Assembly (NCBI GenBank): GCA_905250025.1
Contig: CAJNOJ010000003.1
Coordinates: 248,001-312,000, forward strand
Direction of reading: 5' to 3'
Origin: Adineta ricciae
Taxonomy: Eukaryota > Rotifera > Eurotatoria > Adinetida > Adinetidae
Length of the DNA: 64,000 nt
The notes beneath the pieces are model-generated. The model worked only from the letters and a program-made list of their open reading frames with translations, had not been told where the DNA came from and made no database searches. The translations under genes were made by a program, and so were the position numbers. Below, piece after piece: positions 12,398 through 23,829 of the stretch. The stretch's first letter is position 1. Every line of letters begins with the position of its first letter.

Positions 12398-15300
12398 ATG
12401 CCAAAAAAGACTCTTTTTCGCGTCGTTTATTCGTCAAGTTCGGATGAACAGCATCCTGCGAGTGAACTGAATCATCATGGGCCGTTAGTAAATGGCTGGC
12501 AAAGTGCACGTTTTTGTCAATATCCTCAAGAATTAGTTCTACAGTTTGACAATTATGTTCGTCTTCGACGTGTTCAATTACTCGCTCATCAGTATTTAAT
12601 TGGTAAGAATTTGTCGGTTAAAAAAAACATTACTCAAACTTCTCATGATGGTTTAGCGTCAAAGATCGAATTTTTTCTTGGAGATTGCACTTCAGATGAT
12701 AGTATAACACTTGAAAATGCGCGTTATACTCGTCTCGGGTAAGTGATTAATACTGTCTTATCAATGACATTCGCTCCAATGATCGGCTGTGCTCTAGATA
12801 TATAGAATTGTCTGGTAATGAACGAACAGATTTCAAAGCACGAGAACTCAAGTCAATACACGTCGATGCAGAAGGATTGTTCTTAAAACTGATCATACAT
12901 AGAAATTATACCAATCGATTCAATTTATATAATCAAGTAAATATTGACTTTGATCGACAGAAATCATTGATTTTAGTGCTGTTAGGTAAGCATTGTTGCA
13001 ATTAATTTACTCGGTGACGATGTCGATAAGGTAAAAAGACGAACATTATTCTTTGTTCGACATCTAATATGCAAATTTTAAATAGCTGAATGAGACGAAT
13101 GAAAGTCAACTAGATACAATACCAGCTCGGTAAGCATGCAAAGCGGAGCAAAGAGGAGATGTTCAGTTCCGTTTTTGTTAATACAATTTTAGTTCGGATC
13201 AAATCTCTATCATTGATGATCTAGCATTCGCTATGTACCAAGATCCCGAAATAGCTGCAATTATCAAGAATCTCGATCGGAAAAAGCGAGAATGTGTGCA
13301 TGGTATTACGATATGACAAACGCGTGATCTTTCTTTATATAATGATGCTTTACAATGCCTAGATGAAAGATTTGATCAAGCACGACGATTCAAACAAGCG
13401 ATACAAGAATTAATAAAAGTTTGTTGAAATCCGTGACATCAATTTGATATAAATTGTACTTTAGGTTGGCGAACGTCTCGCTCGATACGAAGTTGAAAAA
13501 CGTCAAGCTATTGAAGTAAGTGTTATAAACAAAGGAAACCATACAAAAAACTTTTCAATTCAGTTGTATATGACAAGAACAAATAACGGTTGCTGTTTGT
13601 CTTTTAGAGTGAAGATTATGACGTCGCACAAATTAAAAAAGATAAAATGGAACTTTATCGGACAGAAACTTATAGACAATTGCAAGTACTTAATCTTCTC
13701 GATATTGTTATTGTAAGTAGCATCGTGCGACTTATTCGATAAAGTGATATTTCATCATTTTATAGGAAAATGGAAAAGGAACGGATTTCTTGAAGCGATT
13801 ACAAGACATCATAGATAATGAACAAGACCAGAATAATTTCTTTCATGAGGTAGTTCATTTATATGTGTTATAGCACGTTTGTATATATTTTTACCTGTCG
13901 ATTTTCAACTTTAGCCATCTCGTGCAACCAAACGACAAAACTACGGTATATCATTCATTCATCCAACGAAACTTCTGCTTCACACAGTTTTTCCGTTTAG
14001 GACGATCTCACCATACGGTGCAAAATCGTCGTTCACCAGAATCGTCTGTTTCTTATGGTGCACCGCCAACTGTACCCGATTCTACAGCATCTCCACAACC
14101 AGTTCAGACGAATAGGACGCGTCGAACTGGTTACGTATCGCCAGATTATCCCAAACCACGTACTCCTTACGAAGATAAAGTTATTCCAACATTAAGAAAT
14201 CGTAATCGTACCGATGGTGGACATACGCAGGGTTCAGTAATGGCAAATACAGATGCGACAGGACCGACGAATGAAGAAACCGAAAGTGTCTACGGTGGAA
14301 CGAACCCCGCACCAAATGATGATGCTACAGCGGAATTGAATCAAGCAGAAATGATTGAAGCAAATCAAATGATGATTGTATTCGACAAACAATTGGTAAG
14401 AATATGGATTCCACCTTTCGATAGACGTATGCTACATTTTTAGATCGGTAAACTCTATCATCGAAATCATGCACAACGCGAGGAAGCTCTAGATGAAATC
14501 TATCAAATCTTGAAATCATTCTCCGGCGACCAAGAAGACGCTCGTGCTTATTTACGTGCTGGTAGTTTCGTTGTGGCACGAATGTTTCGTTTTGATGTAC
14601 TAGCAACATTTTCTCATTCCTTAAAACTTTTTCATTTATTAATGAACGATTACGTACGCAAACATTCCATACAAAAACAAGATATTATCACTAGTTTAGA
14701 ACGTGTTCTGCCTGTTTTATTGCAACGTACAGGCGATTCCAATGCTCGATTAAGGCAACGCGCTCAAGAAGCGATCATTGAATCAGCATCCTATCCGGAA
14801 TTGAAGCCATTACATGTTATACCGAACCATTGCGTTACGCCATTTAATAAAACATGCGCACCACGATTGGCAATAAGTCGATGTGAACTTATCGAAGAAT
14901 TGATGAAAATACTAGATGTGAAAACAGGTGAAAATGGTCTAAATGTTGATAATGTTAGCAAATTTTGTGCACAAGCACTTGAACACAATGGTAACGAGAT
15001 TTTATTTTGGAAATTTGTATCTGTTTGTCATATACATCTTTCTTTTTCTAGCCGGTGAAGTACGAGAATTAGCAATCAAAATTTTACTAAATTTATACAA
15101 GGTAAAACTGAATAAATCTTTTGCAGCATAGCTGACTTCTCGACAAATTTGATGTGTCTAGAATCAAGGATCGATTGTCAAACGTTATCTTCCACCGGAC
15201 AATGATCAAACACGACGAGTTAAGAAATATCGTGATATTTTCGAAGCATTCGATCGAATGGATGGCGTAAGAGTGTCCTATTTTGACTGAACAGGAATTA

Positions 15301-16254
15301 ACTGATGTTCGACTTTTTCAGATAACAAATAATGACCCATTGGAAGCCGAAAGAAAATCCGTTGGAGCGTCTGAAACAGGAAAACGTGATAGTCAAAAAC
15401 AACAGCACACTGCTCGTGAACAGAATAAATCCGTACAAGAGACTCTTCTGATGTTAAATAAAACTCTCTATTTCTTCTCTCGTTTTAGTTCGATGCGAAA
15501 TCGACTCGAAGTAAATCTCGAACACCCACACGTTTCGATCGGAAAACACCGACAACAAGTGTGGCTGATGAATCCGAATTTACTCCAGAAAAGTATGTCA
15601 GAGAGATTTTCCTCAACATACCCAATTTTACTGCACTGTTTGTTATATCTTAGTACGTGTATATTTTGTGGCGAGAAAAATGAAGATTTTATACGCGATG
15701 GTCTCGAACAACACTATTGGGCTGCTTGTCCAATGCTACGGCGATGTCAAGAATGCAATCAGGTTCGTTTGTTCTCCTGATGTTTGTTTTCTTTTTGCAA
15801 TTAATTGTGTTTATTCCAGGTAGTAGAAGTTGCTATTTATGTCGAACATTTGTTGCGCGAATGTGAAAACAAAGGCAAATATCAACAATGTCCTCGTTGT
15901 TCTGAAGCGATTGGCAACGATTTTGATATTCATATCAAACTCAAAGAATGTCATGAAACAAAACCAAATACAAGTCGGTGTCCATTATGTCATATGAACA
16001 TTCCTGAAGGTGATGAAGCATGGCGTAACCATTTAATGGGTGCTGATGGTTGTGTCAAAAATTCACGACGAGTTTCTGAACTAAAACAAGGTAATGTGTG
16101 AAGATTTTGAATGAATTTCTGAATGTTTGTGTTTTGAATAGGTGGACATGCGTCTCAACAGAAATCAGCCGTTGTTCCCACAACTCAAGTCAATGCAATG
16201 AAGAAAAGCACGGCAACCACCGGACAGAAAAAGATGTCAACGACTGTGAAATAA
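12398..16254 (+). CDS. CEP104: Centrosomal protein 104 (CEP104/FAP256), copy 1
   Basis: CEP104 is a tubulin-binding protein of centriole distal ends and cilium tips. I resolve about 20 exons coding for roughly 920 residues, close to the human 925. The order matches the family. The N-terminal jelly-roll domain has WQSARFCQYPQE, LAHQYLI and FKARELKSIHVDA. A coiled-coil segment follows with DDLAFAMYQDPE and GERLARYEVEKR. A helical TOG domain occupies about 14444-15266. The C-terminal zinc-finger array (CIFCGE, CQECN, CPRCSEA, CPLCHMN) is followed by a basic tail ending at 16254. First exons: 12398-12602, 12657-12738, 12798-12936, 12986-13030, 13086-13129, 13193-13302, 13363-13418. A TGA at 13314-13316 that looks in-frame lies in a 60-nt intron; removing it restores alignment to the family. 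Convergent with the receptor gene downstream. Confidence 0.93.
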
Positions 16255-18140
16255 AAACATTGAAAGAATTCAATTCTTTACGAACAATTTCTACTCGCAT
16301 TTGATTTTCTTTTTCTTGTATATGTTCGTTTATACCAAATGACATCTATTTTGTTTTGTTTTTTGACATTATCATCCACCTTGATTGTTGTTCGGTAATT
16401 TTCGTTTCACTATGTTTTCTAATCATCAACATTTCTCAATCTGAATAACTAATAACGAATCTTCTCCTTCTTCTTGTGTGATTGTTTTGATTTGCAACAT
16501 CACTGACTGTTGTTATCATTTAACTTCTTTTCTCATGTACATATCTATATCTCGAAATAATATGTACATTCTAGCCTGGGTGTCTCTGTAGTAATCACGC
16601 ACAAAATGGATATATTGACAATGTAGAGTTCGTTTTATTTTATTCACCAAACAAAGTCAGAATTTCTCTTTACGCACTTCTCGATCGTGCCTGCTCTTGT
16701 GCACAGCGATACTTGACATGTATATTTCATATATATTCTAGTTAAATTTTCGTTTTTATTATGGTGAGTATCGTCTTCTCATAAGAAGATATAGCATGAT
16801 CAAACTTAATCAAGGGATTAGTGGGTGGTTCGGCATAAATGGATCGTTCAGCTTTTTCATTTTGCACTCAATCGAGCTAATTTTTTTTTCAAAAGATGCA
16901 CTATGAAATTCTCTACAAATTTATCTAGTTTGTTCTCCTACTTCCATCTTCAGTGAATTTTCCGGACATGGAAAGTGAAGAATTCTTTTTATCGAATACA
17001 TCAGAGTCAGTAGCGATCTCTGTATTTTTTCAGCTAAAGTTATCTGTAAAAGATGAACACTAAAATTCTCTATTAAATCGTGTACTTTATTTAATCTACA
17101 TGGACTTTTGATAGACAAATAGTTCGAAAAGTGACTTTGAAAGTACGACTTTTCATGTCTTGGAGATTCCCTGTAGATGGAAATGCAAAAAAACAAACTA
17201 GATTATTTCATAGTACATCTTTTGAAAAAACGATCAACTCAGTTGAGTGTAAAATGAATAAGTTATTGTGAAAACCTTGAGCAGCCCATCTAAGCTGGGT
17301 CACTCGTTTTTATCCAAGCAAAATAATATCAACCATCATGTTCGTAGAAACAACAAGGTAGTCTTCCGTTCATAAATATGTGCGTTCTTTTGCGTCTATA
17401 CATCCAATTAATTGATGATTTCATGTTCCGAAGTACATCTTTTAGGATACTTGCGTTTTCAAGCGAATGAAGAAAACAAGTATTCTATTAATTATCAAAA
17501 AACTGAGAACATGTGGCACACGATGCATACAATATCAAAGATTCAAACACAAAGACGATCCTTATATCATATAATAATCTTTGAGATTTTCATTAGAATG
17601 TGGCCTAATCCTTTCATGTGCCAGCAAAATGATATCAAAGTTCTTTCATACCGGAAATATGACGATAAATTTGCTCTCGGATGCTAATAACTGAATATAA
17701 TCACTCATAGAATAGATTTGGCGCCTACATTCACTTTTAACGGATAAAAATCCGTTTTAACTCTATTTATGATTGCTTTTTCTCATAAAGATGAATGATC
17801 ATCTAAATCATCTTTTCTTCTTCTTCTTTGTTTTGATCCAGACATTAAAGATCTGAGTCCCCGATTAAGCGTTCGTGAAAGATTTTCTACTTAATTATCT
17901 AGATTTCCATTTAAAACTTCGTCTCGAGGTCACAGAAAGATTATCTTAGCTATGGTTCATATCAAGTATCATATTATTATCATGTGTCACGATTTTCACG
18001 GCGTTAGAAATAAACACGGGAAGAGTGCCTGAAATAACTTTCTTTACTTGTCGCGAATTCAAACTATAATCTTAACAGATTTCAAAAATTTATTTAACGA
18101 AATAAACGACGACTAGAAGAAGAATGAAACAAGTTTTTAA
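16255..18140. other. Intergenic region between convergent CEP104 and receptor genes, copy 1
   Basis: This 1.9-kb stretch holds the 3' UTRs of two convergent genes and the foldback element at 16826-17305. Short open frames here, for example 17412-17687, are not well conserved in copy 2, where the corresponding frame shifts internally. I see no further gene. Confidence 0.7.
16826..17305. mobile_element. Foldback/MITE-like element with long imperfect inverted arms, copy 1
   Basis: The left arm, read as reverse complement, matches the right arm. TTTTGCACTCAAT and TTTTCAAAAGATG on the left face ATTGAGTG-type and CATCTTTTGAAAA sequences on the right. The similarity continues inward (TTCCATCT..CAG..GAAT near 16942 against its complement near 17180) and outward to about 16826 and 17305. 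The inverted similarity covers most of the element, as in a non-autonomous foldback or MITE. There is no transposase frame. Copy 2 keeps both outer arms but lacks about 270 bp of the interior. Exact ends and target-site duplication are not resolved. Confidence 0.72.
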
Positions 18141-19757
18141 TCACAGTTTAATAATAACAGATGTGTTCGATAAGGATTCGTTGGCAAACGTCATTGGCGA
18201 AGAAATAATTGTTGTTACACCGTTATATCCGCTACTATTTTCGTCATAGCCAATAACTGAATCATTCGATATGATATTCAGTTGATCTTCATCAATCGAG
18301 GATGGCAAATCATGAACCAGGCAAGTTCTCAGACGTTCTTTTCGACTGTAATCATTCTTGTACGGAACGAACTGTAAGCGAAAACATGTGGTCGGCTTGC
18401 GTAGCTTCCAGGAAAAGCGTAACTTTGTGCGGAAGATATAGAAAAAGATGGAGTGTATATGAGCAGAAAATTGATGTTGAAAGAGATAAATAAATAGAAT
18501 GCACATACGTAATGGAATGGAAAAATAGGCTAAAAGAAAAAGAGATTTGAAGAAGATCTTCACTGGTAGCCATTTGAATGGTGTTTGACAAAAACAAAGA
18601 ATAATTGTTAGTGAAAACATGTAGAAAAGATGAGTTAGAGTTAATAATATATGTGAATATGTAATTAAGCGAAGAAATGATCTCAGTTGAATGATTAATA
18701 CCGATTGTTTATGAGATTCAGCTGATTTTCGTCTTCCCAAGGAGCGAGACTTTTCATACAATTGTTCATGATGATTCGTATCCATATTTGACATCTTGTA
18801 TGTGTGAACAATGATTAAATAATACGATAGTAAAATGAAATAAATCAGTGAATGAACTAGCGAAAGAAAATTCGATAGATAGAAATTCTTCTGTCCGTAT
18901 GTACAACGATTGATTCGATAAGAACTATGTTTTTTCTTCTCGTTAGTCGATATTTGTTGTCGTCTAGTTCTCTTCGTTCGATTGTTGATGGGATTAAACA
19001 AATCATATGGAAATTTAATTATAATTTCATTACCAGAACCATCTTTATGATTATCAAAGAGTTCATCATTTGAATGATTGTGAGAATTCGATATAATTGC
19101 TGTTCGTTCGTCACCTCGAGAGTATCGATCAAGATCGGCCATGAAACGATCATGAGAACGAAGTTCCACATTGGACGTGTCATAGAATGATAAGCGTATT
19201 TCTTGAATGTTAATTTCGTATTTCGTTTCGTTCAAGGTGATTAAGTGAAGTTTCTCCAGTTTTAAATGCGTTATCCAGTTATTATCATAGACAATGAAGA
19301 GAAGACAAACAAATGTCAAGGCACGAAAGTTGATTCGATTGGTGTTCGGGAGAAGGTTATGGGTGAGGAAATATCGAATATGATAACGACTCAAAGCAAA
19401 CAGGAATATCAATGTTAAACATTGACCCGATTCAGCTGAAGATTTCAAGTAGTATGGCCAACGGCAAAGTTGATTATAGAATTGCTCGGTTGAGTTGTAT
19501 TTCAGTGCAACTAAGGATAATAATTGAAGTAGATCGTAGAAAGTTACTGCATACAGGAAGGAGTTGAGATAAGATAGATAAACATTCGTCGATCGCGAGA
19601 GTAAAATAATGATTATTCCAATGGCGAAGAGTCCAGTCGAGATGATTAAAACATGAAGCATACGAAGCGAGATCGTGTGGAGGAAAAGTTCTTCGATATC
19701 ATCGAAAAAGAGTCTATAAGTTGGTAATAAATTTTTATCTGATTGGTTATGAAACAT
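18141..19757 (-). CDS. Divergent rhodopsin-like seven-helix receptor, copy 1
   Basis: This is a single-exon 538-aa membrane protein with helices near residues 32-54, 61-85, 107-127, 146-163, 296-319, 366-390 and 402-427. Rhodopsin-family features are Cys98 before helix 3, Ser-Arg-Tyr at 123-125 at the end of helix 3 in place of D/ERY, and a Cys at 285 that could pair with Cys98. The stretch between helices 4 and 5 is unusually long, about 130 residues, with N-glycosylation sequons and a basic R-T-R-R site (263-266). The third intracellular loop is Ser/Lys/Arg-rich. A plausible role is a peptide or orphan GPCR in the plasma membrane; the ligand cannot be told. The ATG at 19757 is kept in copy 2 (about 31 residue differences). 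Other polytopic families are not excluded. Confidence 0.75.
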   Translation of the reverse strand: MFHNQSDKNLLPTYRLFFDDIEELFLHTISLRMLHVLIISTGLFAIGIIIILLSRSTNVYLSYLNSFLYAVTFYDLLQLLSLVALKYNSTEQFYNQLCRWPYYLKSSAESGQCLTLIFLFALSRYHIRYFLTHNLLPNTNRINFRALTFVCLLFIVYDNNWITHLKLEKLHLITLNETKYEINIQEIRLSFYDTSNVELRSHDRFMADLDRYSRGDERTAIISNSHNHSNDELFDNHKDGSGNEIIIKFPYDLFNPINNRTKRTRRQQISTNEKKKHSSYRINRCTYGQKNFYLSNFLSLVHSLIYFILLSYYLIIVHTYKMSNMDTNHHEQLYEKSRSLGRRKSAESHKQSVLIIQLRSFLRLITYSHILLTLTHLFYMFSLTIILCFCQTPFKWLPVKIFFKSLFLLAYFSIPLRMCILFIYLFQHQFSAHIHSIFFYIFRTKLRFSWKLRKPTTCFRLQFVPYKNDYSRKERLRTCLVHDLPSSIDEDQLNIISNDSVIGYDENSSGYNGVTTIISSPMTFANESLSNTSVIIKL

Positions 19758-22700
19758 GGCAATGATTTGAAGTGTGTATGTTCAACTTCTGCTTTCTTCG
19801 TCTAACGCCAACTGCGACCTTTATGCACGAGAATGCTAAAACGGAGTTGACATCACTTGGCATTGACAATAATTTATTTAATGATAAACAAAATCTGCAC
19901 TAAACGACGCTTTATTATCACGAATCTAAAAACGTAAAATTGTCCGTAAATAATAAGAGGGTTTACGCATGACTTCTATATGTTCCCTGCCAAGAGAGGA
20001 GAGAAACGATGTTATCGAGAAGTAGAAGAAAGAAGGAAGGAGAAAAAGACATTTCTTGTCAGATTGAATCATTATCTCATTTACGAATCTTCTATTCCCA
20101 TGATATCAACGAAGATTGATGAGAACAAATCGAGCTAACCATTATTTCAAGATCTCTATCGTCTTTGCAAATAATGATGTCGATTTTCCATCAAAACAGT
20201 TCTACTTTATACACACGTGTGACAGTAGAACGATATAATCACCAATGCTATCATTGATTAAAGCTAGACTAACGCAGATACGTCTGACGAAGAGAAAACA
20301 TGCGTTAGATATAGAATACGCTTCGTATATCAAATGAAAGGATTTGTTGAGCCTTAGACTTCGTTTGTAATATGAAGAGATTCTGGTGTTTGTCTAGGGG
20401 TTTAAAGAAAAGAAACTATTATTCAAAAAACAATAGGATTAACGTTTCTCGTGACGTCAACATACAAGCAAACATTGATAACACATACATATATATATAA
20501 ATAAACCTCGCTTGCATGCTGTGCATATTGCTAGAGAAATTTATTCAGTTCTGCATCAAAGGAGCTGAATAGACGCACGCGTGGTTCATGTTAGCTCTTT
20601 CAGTTAGAAAACACCCACAAGACGAATGCGCTTCTGTAAAAGAATGATTACCGCAAGCAAAATGTTCTGTATGAAATATCACTTCAATATTCTATGTAGA
20701 TTTACTTTTGAACGTACATACATGGAGAGTTATGTGACCTTTTCTACTCATTGAAGAGATAATCCTCTAGACTTCAACAACATGCTACGACACGAGCATT
20801 TTTTTATTCGAAAAGTTCAACAAAGAACGTTGTAAATGTCATGAAGAAAATCAGTTTCTCCAAAATGAGTTTCATATTTATGAAAAGCAATTAGACTGGC
20901 CGAGTTTTATAAGCGTTACGATGTACTGAGCGACGAGAATCTGCGCTACGGTTTGTTTCATCTATTATTCAACAAGACTTCGGCCTTTTAATCTATTACT
21001 GTTGACCATCTATGTAACCGAAAATAAAAGTTAATAAGAAAAAGCTAATCATTTCTTATCTCGGCTATAATTCAAAAAGAAATCAGCAGCTTTAATATAA
21101 GCTTTAATGTCTTTATCTAGCTGGAGGAAAATAGGTAAGATTATTTGATCTACATTGGTACTTTCAAGTCGGGAACAACAAACACATGAGATAAAACAAT
21201 CAGTCGGTGGATCTAAGTATGTTATATTCTAAACAAATAGATGGATTTGCACGAAGAATTCTACTTAGATGGCCAAAAATAGCTCGGAGGTATAAAGTGG
21301 GGGACGATGATGAGAATATGCAAGATTACGTTCGCTGGAAACTTTCACTGACGATACGTATATCCATCGATATCGTTTTCTTTGAACGCTTGATGAAGTT
21401 CTAAGAATATGTAGTTTTGAACGCATAAAACTCACATTTTTTACTTGTTCATGCGATTGAAAAGTCACATAGTAATTCAAAGAAGATTGTTTCCTAGAAG
21501 ATCCTATAACAATTATTGCGGAGACGAAGGAGGTACCATCACCCATGAAAACATATAGATCTATCGAGTATATCAATGTACGCTAAACAAACATGAAATT
21601 TTCTACCTCTTATTATTTGTGATGTTGGACTGATTTATACTGAATCAAAATTAGTATCGATGTATCATATGAAAATAGAATCAGCCAAATTATTACGTAA
21701 AACATTTACACAGCCATCGTCGTTAATCATTCACTAATTTTGATTTACATCAAATTTAATATATTTCAATTTCCGTTCATGTGCACCGCGCAAATGATAA
21801 GTATACATTATCGACCTAAATAAGAATAAAAAATAATATACCGCTAATATCATTAGTAATCATATAGCTATCTATAGTAGCGTTAGAACGACATACTAGA
21901 TGATTATCATGCTTACGGTATCCTTCACTTGAGGTACACAAGAAGAAGGAAAATAGGAATGTATCCGTGACATATATATACAGGGGTGTGTATGCGTCTC
22001 ACAGCTGCGAGATAGGTTGTTTTCATTAGTGAAATAAACTTTTAAGATAAAATATAAGAACAAAAAAACTATTCATCGTAATTTATTCATAGGAGAAAGT
22101 AGTCACTCGTATGATTAAAGTGAATATAAACCGAATTGTATTAATATTTCCTCGTATGATAATCTGATGCTATTTTCTTTTCAGATTCGTCTTCGAATAA
22201 CACGATTCCCTAGATTAATTCTCTTTCTATTAAAATAGCAAACAGAAAATTTATTCGTCAAAGATAATGTACGCAATAGCTTCCGGCACGTAAATAATAC
22301 ACTAAGGAATATGGGAAAAATTACCTCCATCTATTTCGAATGCAAAAATATTCTCAACATTATCTATGCAGTCCAATCTCAAAAGATCGATATATATATA
22401 TATCTAGGCTAGCAAATAAATAAGTGTGGTTTCTGCTTGTAAAGAGAAGAAAAAGTGAAAGAAACAAGGATCTTAGTTTGCATTAAACTTCAATTACTTA
22501 TTCATAATTAAAACTATACTACCCACTCTACCATTTGAGCATTTCTTGAAGAACTTCTCCAGCGGCTATATAGAGAAATAGAGGAGAATGACTTTCGCAA
22601 TAATAAGCACTGCTTTTTCTTCAAGTGATGCAATGGTTCGCACTGATAATATCATAAATAACGAGCTGAGAAAGGTAACATGATATACGATCGATAAAAC

Positions 22701-23829
22701 TTTCCCTCGGCGTTGCACTTATCGACGCACTAATTAGAAGAAAAATGACTCATGACTTCAAGTATTCCTGATTTTTACGAACAATAAGTATGCCTATGTC
22801 TCGAGAAATAAAACGTTCTACTCTACCTCAATGATTTGTCATTGATTTTCTACCCCCGGATTTACTGTCATTAACTGTCTGCACCGGTAGAAGGATAGAC
22901 TGGGTTAGGTCGGTACATTGATCTCGACTCTAAGTGAGCACCTACGCAATAGTATGTATTTTGAGTTTAAATTTAATCTTGTGCTTCCTCCACGGAGGCG
23001 TTTGAAATAAATCTTCTACAAAAAATAAAGAAGCAAATTATTACATTGCAAATGAGAAGAACATCCGCACCTGTCGTAGAATTCTGGTGAACATTAGTTG
23101 GAAACGAGCAGCGCCATGCAGAGTATAGTTCCTTCTAGAGAGCAAAAGTAAATATGTCTCTTAAGTGAATTGATTATAGATCGTTCGTGAGAACATTTGC
23201 TCCAAATTCTATATAAAAACATCAGGTGGCTGCTGACGACATGTAATAAGGATTTATCTTACAATGCAATAAAGAACGCGGTAAATGAAAATAGTATCCA
23301 CAGAAAACTCAGGAGATATTTGGGTACAATCGGCTTTACCATTAAGATGGAATCACTCTTTATAATAGTCATGCAATATTTGCACTCACATGCAATTAAA
23401 GACTTTATACATAATATTTCCTATAATAAATAACCTGAAAAATAACTTTCAATATCATATTTTCATTAATTTTCCTCGTAAATGTTCGCTAGAATATTCT
23501 AATCTCATTCACATATATTGAATAATAAACTAAGCGAGACAGGAAAAGTGAACTATATTTTGCCATCATCGATACCATGAAACAACGTGTTTCTGCATGC
23601 TTCGAATGAATACATGCCTACCCACCTCACTGACCTCAATTGTAAAGACAGTTATATCATATTATTAAAATTTTAATGCATACTTGTCAAGTTTATTTTA
23701 GGAAATTTTGACAGTAATATTTTATAATCTTGACTATGATTATTCACAAGTTATACAAGAAAAAAAAGAGATCATTCAGGAGAAATGTGTTCTTGCTATA
23801 CATAGAAATTTTCGGCATAAATGAATATT
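19758..23829. other. 4-kb gene-free region between receptor and DNA ligase III, copy 1
   Basis: I found no frame that stays open in both copies. The 21207-21404 frame is broken in copy 2 by small indels and substitutions. The region is AT-rich with short TA runs (near 20490 and 22390). It aligns with copy 2 along its whole length, and parts (21773-21933 and about 22310-22400) are nearly identical between copies while the flanks are clearly diverged. It lies 5' of the receptor and 3' of DNA ligase III, so it may hold the receptor promoter and distal elements. No tRNA or rRNA was recognised. Confidence 0.7.
21773..21933. other. Near-identical noncoding block, copy 1
   Basis: These 161 bases match 58591-58750 with only one base missing from an A run in copy 2, while sequence on both sides differs by roughly one base in ten. 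Small self-complementary segments are visible (CTAAT..ATTAG; CGCTA..TAGCG). It may be a constrained regulatory element or small RNA, or a gene-conversion tract. No ORF explains it. Confidence 0.6.

Noticed and set aside
13314..13316. In-frame TGA in CEP104 copy 1, where copy 2 has a lysine codon
   Set aside because: It lies in a 60-nt intron (13303-13362, GTATTA...CCTAG). Splicing gives RECVHDERFDQARRFKQAI, which fits the recalled human RREAVQKERYDYAKKLKQAI region without the ~20-residue insert.
21207..21576. Overlapping open frames in the gene-free region
   Set aside because: They do not survive in copy 2 (near 58030-58380), where indels break them, and they have no recognisable features.
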